From the NCBI RefSeq assembly GCF_030128825.1, contig NZ_CP119128.1, positions 372,001 to 436,000 on the forward strand: a stretch of DNA of 64,000 nt, written 5' to 3'. The notes below the pieces were generated by a model that did not search any database, had not been told where the DNA came from, and saw only the letters and a program-made list of their open reading frames with translations. The DNA is from Sphingobium sp. WTD-1. Its GTDB lineage: Bacteria > Pseudomonadota > Alphaproteobacteria > Sphingomonadales > Sphingomonadaceae. Positions within the stretch are counted from its first letter, which is position 1. Each line of letters opens with the position of its first letter. This document shows positions 8,034 to 15,295 of the stretch, one piece after another. Position numbers and translations under genes: made by a program.

Positions 8034-9943
8034 CAGGCTTCGACCACGAGCGGCGTGCCCGTCCCCTTCGCCTGGCACGCGAGCACATAGCCTTGCGCCT
8101 TGTCGGCGGGCGCAAGGCCGGATTCGACCTCCATCGTCACTTCGCCCTGCAGCAGCTTGACCACGCAGGCGCCGCATGTGCCCGCACGGCATGCATAGGG
8201 GATCTCGACGCCCGCGCCCTCGGCCGCCTCCAGCACGGTCTCGTCCGCGGGCAAGGCCGCCGACACCCCCGACACGGAGAAGGTCACCGTGCTCGGCGCC
8301 ACCTCGGCGCTCGGGGCCGGCTTATCCGCTGGCGGGGGCGCGGGCTTGACCTCGAGATCCTCGTGGTCGGCCGGCAGCGAGGCCGGACCGAACGCCTCGG
8401 TGTGCAGCTGCGCGTCGGGGACGCCGAGTTCCGCCAGCACGCCGCGCATCGCGCCCATCATCGCCGGCGGGCCGCACATATGGATGCGCCGGCTCGCGAT
8501 CTCCGGCACCGCGGCCAGGATCATCTCGCGCGTGATCGGCCCTTCGGGGCCCATCCAGACGGTGCCGGGCGCGCGCTGCATCGCGGCGACGACATGGAGG
8601 TTGGGAAAACGGCGTTCGAGCCGCTCGAGCTCGTCGCGGAACACGAATTCCTCGGTCGACCGTGCGCCGTAGAAGAAGAAGATATCACCCTTCCACGCGG
8701 TGTCGGTGAGATAGCGCAGCACCGACATCATCGGGGTGATGCCGACCCCGCCCGCGATCAGCACGATGCTCTGGGCATCCGTTCCCGTGAAGGTGAAGGC
8801 GCCGAACGGTCCGCTGACCTTCAGCAGATCGTCGGCGACGACCTTGTCGTGCAGGTATCGCGAGACCACGCCCTGCTCCTCGCGCTTGACCGTCAGTTCG
8901 ACATAGGCCCGCTGGGTCGGCGAAGAGGCGATCGTGTAGGAACGGCGCGCGGTCTTGCCCGCTTCGGGCTCTACCTCGACCTGCAGGAACTGGCCCGGCA
9001 GGAAGTCGAACGGCAGCCGGTCGGCGGTCGGGTCCGCGAGCCGGAAGGTCAGCACGCTCGGCGTCTCTCGCACGATCTGGACCACGCGCAGCTGCCCCGC
9101 CCAGCTTTTGGGCTTGCGCAGCGACGCCCCAGCGGGTGCGGCCGCATTGCTCGGCGCGAGCCCGGCGCTGTCGGCAACGGGTGCAGGCGCGGGCGCAACC
9201 CTGGTAGCGGGAGGGGCAGCCTTCGGCTCCGGCTTTGCTGGAACCTTGGCGGTGGCGACACCGCCGGCGATCGCCCCGATCCGCCGCAGGCGGAAGATCT
9301 GCAGCGCGATAAGCGTGGCGCTCACCAGCCCCAGGAACAGCATGAGAAGGAGGTGCGAGGGCGAGATGCCGAACCAGTGATCGGCATGGCCGGGCGCGGC
9401 CTGGTCGATGTCGAGCTGATCGCGCAGCCAGGCAAGCCCGACCTCCCGGGGCGGCTGCAAGCCCCCGATCGCGCCCTGCGCGGCGGTGCCGGAGCGGAAC
9501 AGGTCGGTTCCCTCGCGCAGGCGCCGCGCCGCATCGAGCCGGGCCGAGACCGTGGTCGCACGCGCGCCGTCGGCCGAGGCGGCGTTGATCATCGCCAGAC
9601 CCGTGCTTACCCGTTCGCCGGCCTGCGCAGCGACCCGCTGCCTTGCCGCTTCGTCAAGCGCGGGAAAGGCGAGCAGCTGCGAGATGAAGCCGGTCCGGCG
9701 CGATTCGTGGCCGTGCTCATTCTCCCCTTCCCCATTGATCATGCGATCCATCATGGGGTTCATCATCTTCGCCATGTCCGACGACCCCGGCTCTGCCGGT
9801 GCGGACATGCCCCCGCCGGCCGGCATGCCTGCGCCATGATGCGCGGCATGATCCTCGCCCTCCTGCGCGCCCGCGCTCGCGGACAGGCTGAGAGCGATTG
9901 CGCAGCCGAGGCTCAAGCGTCGAAGGCTGATCCGCCTGGACAT
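8033..9943 (-). CDS. Fusion: exported His/Met-rich N-terminus, membrane anchor, FNR-type FAD/NAD reductase and [2Fe-2S] ferredoxin
   Basis: Protein of 636 aa. Order: signal-like N-terminus with RRISLRRLSLG (1-27); His/Met-rich stretch (30-80); helical region; membrane segment about 195-216 (HLLLMLFLGLVSATLIALQIF); Ala/Pro linker. Then come the FAD domain (RRSYTIASSP), the NAD(P) domain (GGVGITPMMS, CGPPAMM) and a plant-type [2Fe-2S] domain (CRAGTCGACVVK with a distal LAC). The single anchor puts the reductase in the cytoplasm and the metal-binding-like region in the periplasm (inference). It would take electrons from NAD(P)H. Start at 9941-9943, six bases after AAGGGG; an ATG at 9949 is possible. 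Confidence 0.85.
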   Translation of the reverse strand: MSRRISLRRLSLGCAIALSLSASAGAQEGEDHAAHHGAGMPAGGGMSAPAEPGSSDMAKMMNPMMDRMINGEGENEHGHESRRTGFISQLLAFPALDEAARQRVAAQAGERVSTGLAMINAASADGARATTVSARLDAARRLREGTDLFRSGTAAQGAIGGLQPPREVGLAWLRDQLDIDQAAPGHADHWFGISPSHLLLMLFLGLVSATLIALQIFRLRRIGAIAGGVATAKVPAKPEPKAAPPATRVAPAPAPVADSAGLAPSNAAAPAGASLRKPKSWAGQLRVVQIVRETPSVLTFRLADPTADRLPFDFLPGQFLQVEVEPEAGKTARRSYTIASSPTQRAYVELTVKREEQGVVSRYLHDKVVADDLLKVSGPFGAFTFTGTDAQSIVLIAGGVGITPMMSVLRYLTDTAWKGDIFFFYGARSTEEFVFRDELERLERRFPNLHVVAAMQRAPGTVWMGPEGPITREMILAAVPEIASRRIHMCGPPAMMGAMRGVLAELGVPDAQLHTEAFGPASLPADHEDLEVKPAPPPADKPAPSAEVAPSTVTFSVSGVSAALPADETVLEAAEGAGVEIPYACRAGTCGACVVKLLQGEVTMEVESGLAPADKAQGYVLACQAKGTGTPLVVEA

Positions 9944-9966
9944 CCTCATCCCCTTAGTGTGCGAGC

Positions 9967-10287
9967 CTACATATCCTTCATCGGCATCGCCGCATTGCCC
10001 GGCGCGGGATCGGGTGCCGGCGCGGTCTGGTTGCCGGCCCCGGCGCGCATCGCGTCATGGTCCATCGCCTGACGGTGATGCCGCTCCATCTCGGCCTGGT
10101 TGCTCATCGCGTCCATCGGCGCCGCGTCTGCAGCGTTGCCGCTGTCGGTCAGGACCGGGGTGGCGGCGACGCTGTTCGCCGCGGGCGGCACCGTCTGGTC
10201 GGCCTGGCGGTCGCAGCCCGAAAGCGCGAGCGCCAGCAACAGGCTTCCGCCGACAAGTGGAAGGGCTTTCTTCGCATGGTCGATCAT
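9967..10287 (-). CDS. Small Met/His-containing lipoprotein
   Basis: Protein of 106 aa with a type II signal peptide (LLLALALSGC, lipidated Cys near residue 23). The mature part is Ala/Pro-rich with MERHHRQAMDHDAMR and a terminal MPMKDM, which could bind copper. AAGGAG lies 7 bases before the ATG. It lies in the MerR-led operon, 23 bases before the flavoprotein start. No family is recognised. Confidence 0.7.
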   Translation of the reverse strand: MIDHAKKALPLVGGSLLLALALSGCDRQADQTVPPAANSVAATPVLTDSGNAADAAPMDAMSNQAEMERHHRQAMDHDAMRAGAGNQTAPAPDPAPGNAAMPMKDM

Positions 10288-10346
10288 GGCTTTGCTCCTT
10301 GGCTTGAAAACTGTGTCCGGGCGCCATCCCTGGCGTCCGGACCGGC

Positions 10347-10568
10347 TCATTGCGCGCTGCGCAGAATCCGGAGACACCGGTCGTGCGAGAGGTTCATCGG
10401 GTTGCGCCCCTGCCCCTTCATCTCGCCATGATCATGCGGCGTCTGGAGACCCATATTGCCCTCCATCGCCCGGCAACTCTCGACCTGCGCCGAGGTCGGC
10501 CGCGTGGTCACACAGGCGCCTAGAAGCAGCGCCGGCGTGAGGACGGCGATCAAACGCATTTTCTTCAT
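10347..10568 (-). CDS. Small lipoprotein with conserved Cys/His motif
   Basis: Protein of 73 aa with a lipobox LLLGAC at about residues 15-20. The mature part contains ESCRAMEGNMG, PHDHGEMKGQG and HDRC. Its ATG overlaps the MerR stop in ATGA, so it is translationally coupled to the regulator. AAAGGGG lies 8 bases upstream. Function unknown; probably a metal-binding envelope lipoprotein. Confidence 0.7.
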   Translation of the reverse strand: MKKMRLIAVLTPALLLGACVTTRPTSAQVESCRAMEGNMGLQTPHDHGEMKGQGRNPMNLSHDRCLRILRSAQ

Positions 10569-11044
10569 GACAAAACCCCTTTCGCTCGTGGTGATCGTTC
10601 GTCCTGCGCTGCCTGATGTTTCTTGTTATGCTGCTGGTCTTTCCGCCGCGCCGTCAGGAAGGCGAGGATCGGGCAATCGGAGACCGGCACTTCGCCCGGG
10701 CATTCGTCGGCGAGCATCCGCAGCATGTCGCGGATATCCGACAGGCGCTCGAGCCGGGCTTCGGCGTCCGCGATCTTGGCAAGCGTGATATCGAGCACGG
10801 CCTGGGCATGCGCGGTGTCCGACGCCCTGAGTGCCAGCAGCTGCCGGGCCTGTTCGAGTGTGAAACCAAGCTCCTGCGCCGAGCGGATGAAATTGACGCG
10901 CTCGAGGTCGGTCGCGTCGTAGAGCCTGTAGCCCGCTGCCGTGCGCGCGGGCTCGCGCAGCAGGCCCATCCGCTCATAATAGCGGATCGTATCCCGCCCC
11001 ACGCCTGCGGCCGCGGCCAGTTCGCCGATCTTGAAATTGCCCAT
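10565..11044 (-). CDS. MerR-family heavy-metal-responsive regulator (CueR/HmrR-like)
   Basis: Protein of 159 aa. The N-terminal winged helix-turn-helix (KIGELAAAAGVGRDTIRYYER, 5-25) is followed by a long dimerisation helix. The C-terminal metal loop is ECPGEVPVSDCPIL, with two cysteines nine residues apart; CueR has eight. This predicts sensing of a monovalent or soft metal ion, most likely copper. The tail is longer than in CueR. It is the first gene of the operon running down to 5701, and a MerR-type promoter lies immediately upstream, so it should be autoregulated and control the electron-transfer/Csp genes. Confidence 0.88.
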   Translation of the reverse strand: MGNFKIGELAAAAGVGRDTIRYYERMGLLREPARTAAGYRLYDATDLERVNFIRSAQELGFTLEQARQLLALRASDTAHAQAVLDITLAKIADAEARLERLSDIRDMLRMLADECPGEVPVSDCPILAFLTARRKDQQHNKKHQAAQDERSPRAKGVLS

Positions 11045-11056
11045 GTCATCCGCTCG

Positions 11057-11088
11057 ATCATGCCGGTTGGACCATGGTCCAGGGTCAA
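11057..11088 (-). promoter_or_regulatory. MerR-type promoter/operator for the regulator-led operon
   Basis: On the minus strand, -35 TTGACC (11083-11088) and a -10-like hexamer (GCATGA, about 11058-11063) are separated by a 19-20 base spacer, longer than normal. The spacer contains the perfect palindrome GGACCATGGTCC (11069-11080). A stretched spacer with a central dyad is the signature of promoters activated by MerR-type DNA distortion. It lies about 15 bases before the regulator start. Confidence 0.75.
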
Positions 11089-11184
11089 GCGGTTTCGCTT
11101 TGACCCCGAACGGTCTCCTCGTCGCCGGCGGCCCGCTGCCCCGACGCGTCGCAGGGCAGCCCGTGCCGCCGGGCCACCGGCTTG

Positions 11185-11541
11185 TCAGTTCTTGCGAAGC
11201 TCGACGATGTCGTGCCTGGCAGGCGTGCCGTCGGCGACGGACACGTGCGCGAAGTGATCGTCAAAGATATGGTCGATCGTCACATGGCCGACGAGCTGGC
11301 GGTGATAGGTCGGCGCCACGCCCTTGGACGGACCCGGATGGGTCACGACGCGATAGACCTCGAGCTTCTGGCCGACCTCGGCGCCATCGGCCTTGCCGAT
11401 GCAGACGACCGTGCCGTTGCTGCCCGTGTCGACGATCGAGCCGCGCATGAACAGGCTGTGCCCGATGCCCTGGGCCATAGCGGGGACGGCAGCAAGCATC
11501 GAAATGCCGGCAAGCGCGACCATGAGAGTTTTTCTGACCAT
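11185..11541 (-). CDS. Small periplasmic protein, paralogue of the gene at 2429-2758
   Basis: Protein of 118 aa with a signal peptide (MVRKTLMVALAGISMLAAVP then AMAQ). The mature part starts GIGHSLFMRG and shares CIGKADGAEVGQ, LEVYRV and IDHIFDDHFAHV with the 2429-2758 product. AAGGAGG stands 5 bases before the ATG at 11539-11541. Function unknown. The two paralogues bracket the minus-strand metal block, and this copy is divergent from the genes leading into the Cus operon. Confidence 0.75.
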   Translation of the reverse strand: MVRKTLMVALAGISMLAAVPAMAQGIGHSLFMRGSIVDTGSNGTVVCIGKADGAEVGQKLEVYRVVTHPGPSKGVAPTYHRQLVGHVTIDHIFDDHFAHVSVADGTPARHDIVELRKN

Positions 11542-11634
11542 ATTCACCTCCTTGGATGGTAAGCCACCGCCCGGACTTTGCCGAGGGGAAGAGCGTCTCT
11601 TCAGGCTTGGGACTACGGTCCCGGGTCCAGCCTC

Positions 11635-11647
11635 GATATACGTAGAG
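11635..11647. promoter_or_regulatory. TACGTATA-type element upstream of the gene at 11185-11541
   Basis: Contains TACGTATA on the minus strand about 95 bases before the start codon, the same core and distance as at 3396-3408 and 4023-4034. It also lies in the divergent intergenic region serving the plus-strand gene at 11785. A weak match outside the 8-base core. Confidence 0.25.
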
Positions 11648-11784
11648 GCCGCAGCCGATCTTCTTCCCCGGGCCGGATCTTTATTGACGCGGAGTTGACG
11701 GAATCAGCCGTCAGCACTTCAAAATCCGCGCGGCGCGAGACTTTGGTTGGCTGCGCCCGCGAAACCCGCTAGATATCGAGGCCC

Positions 11785-12147
11785 GTGAAACGCCTGCTCG
11801 CCCTCCTGCTCGTCATCGGAGCGCTGTCCGGTCTCTTCGGAGCCCAGATGGCGGCCGCGCACAGCGTGCCGCAGGCGGCAGGCGCGCCGCTGGCCAAGGG
11901 CATGGATGCGGACTGCATGGCGATGATGGCCAAGCAGCAGCCTGCGCCCAGCGAAAAGCCCTGCAAGGGCCTGACGCTCGATTGCATCGCCGCGATGGGG
12001 TGCGTGATCCCGCTGGTCGCAGCGGACCTGGCAGGCGGCGTTGCGCCTGCGCGTCTCTACGACGCGCCCAGCTTCTGGACGACCGACACGATATTGACCG
12101 GCAAGGCGGTTGCGCCCGAGCCGGATCCTCCCACCAGCCTTGCCTGA
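11785..12147 (+). CDS. Small exported protein upstream of the Cus operon
   Basis: Protein of 120 aa starting at GTG with GAGG nearby. Signal peptide KRLLALLLVIGALSGLFG then AQMAAAHS. The mature part has Cys/Met-rich stretches (DADCMAMMAKQ, LDCIAAMGCVIPLVAADLAGG) and a Pro-rich tail. A possible hydrophobic helix lies around residues 68-86. No family is recognised. Being the first plus-strand gene before the efflux operon suggests a periplasmic metal-response role (inference). Confidence 0.6.
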   Translation: MKRLLALLLVIGALSGLFGAQMAAAHSVPQAAGAPLAKGMDADCMAMMAKQQPAPSEKPCKGLTLDCIAAMGCVIPLVAADLAGGVAPARLYDAPSFWTTDTILTGKAVAPEPDPPTSLA

Positions 12148-12224
12148 TTGAACGAGCACGGGCTGCGCGCATCGATCGATGCGTGCGCGCCCGGTTTCCT
12201 TCTTTTCAGTCAAAGGTTTTCGTG

Positions 12225-12482
12225 ATGATCAAACTGCTTCCGGCCGCCCTTGTGGCGGCCCTCAGTCTCGCCGCGCCTGCGCTTGCAACCGACGCGAGCC
12301 GCACGCCGCAAGGCCATTGGGAATGGCGGTCGGCGCCGCAATATGGTCCGCGGGCGACTGGCCCTGCGCGTGTCCGCATATGGGTGCCCGACAGCCGGGA
12401 CATGGCCAGCTGCGATTGCGCGATGATGCAGGCAAGCGCCGCCGACTGCATGCGCGGCGCAGTCAGGTCGGACAAGGGCTAA
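12225..12482 (+). CDS. Small exported hypothetical protein
   Basis: Protein of 85 aa with a signal peptide (MIKLLPAALVAALSLAAPA then LAT). The mature part has HWEWRSAPQYGPR and a Cys cluster, ASCDCAMMQASAADC. The ATG has AAAGG upstream. It lies 63 bases before the Cus outer-membrane gene and is probably co-transcribed. Function unknown; the CDC and C-terminal Cys could bind Cu(I). Confidence 0.6.
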   Translation: MIKLLPAALVAALSLAAPALATDASRTPQGHWEWRSAPQYGPRATGPARVRIWVPDSRDMASCDCAMMQASAADCMRGAVRSDKG

Positions 12483-12545
12483 ACCCGCTCCGGAGCGGCG
12501 CGTCACATCTTGGCGCGCCGCCTCTGTCATGAGGGGATGATATCC

Positions 12546-13808
12546 ATGATCATGATGCCGAGGCGCGCTGTGCGACGCCTGTTGCTCTCTATCGGTGCGA
12601 CGCTTGCGAGCGCCTGGGCCGTGCCGGTGTCGGCCGGCCCGCTCACCTACGAGCAGGCAGTGAGGCTCGCTGCCGCCAACGCGCCAAGCCTCAAGGCGCG
12701 CGCGGCGGCGACAGCCGGCGCCCGCTCTTCGGCGGTCGCGGCCGATCGCCTGCCCGATCCGACGCTCGACCTGGGCCTGCAGAACTTCCCGGTGAGCGGC
12801 CCCAATGCCGGCAGCTTCACGCGCGACGATTTCACTATGGCGACGATCGGGTTCAGCCAGACCTTCCCCAATCTCGCCAAGCGCCATGCACGCGCCGCGC
12901 GCGCCGCGGCCGATATCGGTATCGCCGAGGCGGGCGAGCTGGTCGAAGGCCGCAACGTGCGGCTCGAGACCGCCCTCGCCTGGGTCGATCTCTATTATGG
13001 AGAACGCCGGCTCCGGCAGCTCGACCTGCTCGATGCCAGCCTCGACGACCTGCAGAAGACCGTGACCGCACGCCTGGCGTCGGGCAGCGCGCGCCCGAGC
13101 CAGGCGCTCGAGCCCGACCAGCTCCGCGCCGCCATCGCCGATCGCCGCGCCGAGATGGCTGCGGTGGTGGCGCAGGCGCGGGCCCGGCTCGCGCGCTATA
13201 CCGGCGACCCCGACCCGCAGGCGACGGGCGACCCGCCGATGCTCGATGTCGATCCGATCCGGCTGCGGGCCGGGATCGATGCGCTTCCCGCCCTGCGCGC
13301 GCAGGACGCGCGGATCGCAGTCGCCGAAGCGGACGTGCGTCTCGCGCGCGCCGACAAGCGCCCCGACTGGAAGGTCGGCGTCACCTATGGCCGGCGCGAT
13401 CCCATGTACGGCGACATGGCCTCGGTCGGCGTGTCGATCGACCTGCCGCTGTTCGCCGGCAAGCGCCAGAACCCCAGGATCGCTGCAAGCGAGAGCCTTG
13501 CGCAAGGGGGTCGGTTCGACCGCGAGGCGATCCGCCGCGAGCTGGTGGCGCAGCTCGACGCCGATCTCGCAGACCATGCCATGCATCTCTCCCGGTTGCG
13601 CAATGCCCGCGAGACGCTGGTGCCACTCGCCAGGCACCGCGCCGAGCTCGACCGCGACAGCTATGGCGCCGGCAAGCTCGACCTTGGCGCCGCGCTGCTC
13701 ACGACGCTCGGGCTCGCGGAGGCCGAGGTCGAGGCGCTCAACCGCGAAGCCGACGTCGCGCGCGACGCGGTCCGCATCACTATCACCTATGGGGAGGAGC
13801 GGCCATGA
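12546..13808 (+). CDS. cusC: TolC-family outer membrane channel (CusC-like)
   Basis: Protein of 420 aa with a signal peptide (RRAVRRLLLSIGATLASAWA, cleavage before GPLTYEQAV). It has the duplicated helical/beta-barrel repeats of outer membrane efflux proteins: LTYEQAVRLAAANAPSLKAR near the N-terminus and VGVSIDLPLFAGKRQNPRI near 300. It forms the outer-membrane exit duct for the CusBA pump. GAGGGG lies 9 bases before the chosen ATG; other in-frame ATGs lie 3 codons either side. The stop overlaps the CusB start in ATGA. Confidence 0.88.
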   Translation: MIMMPRRAVRRLLLSIGATLASAWAVPVSAGPLTYEQAVRLAAANAPSLKARAAATAGARSSAVAADRLPDPTLDLGLQNFPVSGPNAGSFTRDDFTMATIGFSQTFPNLAKRHARAARAAADIGIAEAGELVEGRNVRLETALAWVDLYYGERRLRQLDLLDASLDDLQKTVTARLASGSARPSQALEPDQLRAAIADRRAEMAAVVAQARARLARYTGDPDPQATGDPPMLDVDPIRLRAGIDALPALRAQDARIAVAEADVRLARADKRPDWKVGVTYGRRDPMYGDMASVGVSIDLPLFAGKRQNPRIAASESLAQGGRFDREAIRRELVAQLDADLADHAMHLSRLRNARETLVPLARHRAELDRDSYGAGKLDLGAALLTTLGLAEAEVEALNREADVARDAVRITITYGEERP

Positions 13809-15295
13809 CGCTCGATAAATCCGCGCTGCGCTGGGGCGCATCGATCCTGGCTGTCGCGCTGCTGGCCGGCGGCACAGGCTATTGGGCTGGCCATCGCCAG
13901 GCACCGCAATCGGAGGCGACCACGCCCGCCGGGGCAGGCAAAGTCCTTTACTGGTACGATCCGATGTTCCCCAACCAGAAGTTCGACAAGCCCGGCAAGT
14001 CGCCCTTCATGGATATGCAGCTCGTGCCGCGATACGCGGACGGAGGAAGCGCCGGCGCGGCCCCCACGGTCGCCGTCGATCCCGCCGCGCGGCAGAGCCT
14101 GGGATTGCGGGTCGTCGCGGCGAAGATGGGCAGCCTTGCCTCGGCCCTCGAGGTCACCGGCACGATCGACTTCAACCAGCGCGACGTCGCCGTCATCCAG
14201 GCGCGTTCGGGCGGGTTCGTGAGCCGCGTCTATGCGCGAGCGCCCGGGGACGTGGTCCGCGCCGGCGCGCCGATCGCGGACCTGCTCCTGCCCGAATGGG
14301 GCGGCGCGCAGACCGAATATCTGAGCGTCAGGCGGCTCGGCAAGCCCGACCTCACCGCGGCCGCGCGCCAGCGACTGCGGCTGATGGGCATGTCCGACGG
14401 CCTCATCGCCAGCGTCGAGCGGAGCGGACGCCCGAACGGCGTGGTGACGATCACGACGCCGATCTCGGGCACGATCCAGACGCTCGACGCCCGTGCCGGC
14501 GTGACGCTCGCCATGGGCCAGACGCTCGCCCAGGTAAGCGGGCTCGGCACCGTCTGGCTCAATGCCGCGGTGCCCGAAGCGCGCGCGGGCGATGTCCGGG
14601 TCGGCCAGAATGCCAGCACCACGCTGGCGGGCTTCCCCGGCGAGCGCTTCGCCGGCCGGGTGATCGCGATCCTGCCGACCACGCAGGCCGACAGCCGCAC
14701 GCTCACCGTGCGGATCGAGCTGCCCAACCGGGACGGCCGGTTGCGGCCGGGCATGTTCGCCAGCGTCGCGCTTGGCGGCGATGCCAAGCCGGCGCTGCTG
14801 GTGCCGAGCGAAGCGGTGATCCGCACGGGCAGGCGCACGCTCGTCATGCTGGCCGCAGGCGACGGGCGCTATCATCCCGCCGAGGTCCGCATCGGCCGCG
14901 AGGCAGGCGGCGAGACCGAGATCCTTGCCGGCCTGTCGCCCGGCGAGAACGTCGTCGTCTCGGGGCAGTTCCTGATCGATTCCGAGGCGAGCCTGTCGGG
15001 AATCGAGGCGCGGCCGATCGGCGGCGGTGCGGCATCGGCGACCATCGCCGCGCCGGCGTCGAAAGCCACGCTGTACGAGACGACGGGCAAGATCGAGCGG
15101 ATCACGGCCAATTCGGTGACGCTCAGCCACGAGCCCGTTCCCGCGCTCGACTGGCCGGCGATGACGATGACCTTCGCGCTCGCCAATCCGGGCATCGCGC
15201 GCGGCTTCAAGGCGGGTGACCGGGTCCGGTTCGGGTTCGACCGGCCCCCGGCGGGACCGACGCTGCGGCATATGGCGAAGGTGGCGGGCCAGTGA
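13805..15295 (+). CDS. cusB: RND periplasmic adaptor with C-terminal CusF domain (CusB-CusF fusion)
   Basis: Protein of 496 aa. N-terminal membrane anchor (about 8-28), then the heavy-metal-binding YHYDPM-like domain ([20 protein letters not shown], about 49-68). The barrel-sandwich, lipoyl and beta-barrel adaptor regions follow. Last comes a CusF-type domain (about 420-490) with [17 protein letters not shown], giving the His, Trp and Met-x-Met Cu(I)/Ag(I) ligands. It links CusA to the outer-membrane channel and can present metal to the pump. It overlaps both neighbours by 4 bases, so the operon is tightly coupled. Confidence 0.92.
   Translation: MTLDKSALRWGASILAVALLAGGTGYWAGHRQAPQSEATTPAGAGKVLYWYDPMFPNQKFDKPGKSPFMDMQLVPRYADGGSAGAAPTVAVDPAARQSLGLRVVAAKMGSLASALEVTGTIDFNQRDVAVIQARSGGFVSRVYARAPGDVVRAGAPIADLLLPEWGGAQTEYLSVRRLGKPDLTAAARQRLRLMGMSDGLIASVERSGRPNGVVTITTPISGTIQTLDARAGVTLAMGQTLAQVSGLGTVWLNAAVPEARAGDVRVGQNASTTLAGFPGERFAGRVIAILPTTQADSRTLTVRIELPNRDGRLRPGMFASVALGGDAKPALLVPSEAVIRTGRRTLVMLAAGDGRYHPAEVRIGREAGGETEILAGLSPGENVVVSGQFLIDSEASLSGIEARPIGGGAASATIAAPASKATLYETTGKIERITANSVTLSHEPVPALDWPAMTMTFALANPGIARGFKAGDRVRFGFDRPPAGPTLRHMAKVAGQ

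Noticed and set aside
8093..10072. 659-codon plus-strand open frame opposite the flavoprotein fusion
   Set aside because: Mirror of a convincing FAD/NAD/ferredoxin gene, with no domain signature of its own.
12210..15271. Two long minus-strand open frames opposite cusC and cusB
   Set aside because: Composition is Arg/Ala/His-rich shadow sequence; the plus-strand genes carry all family motifs and coupled overlaps.
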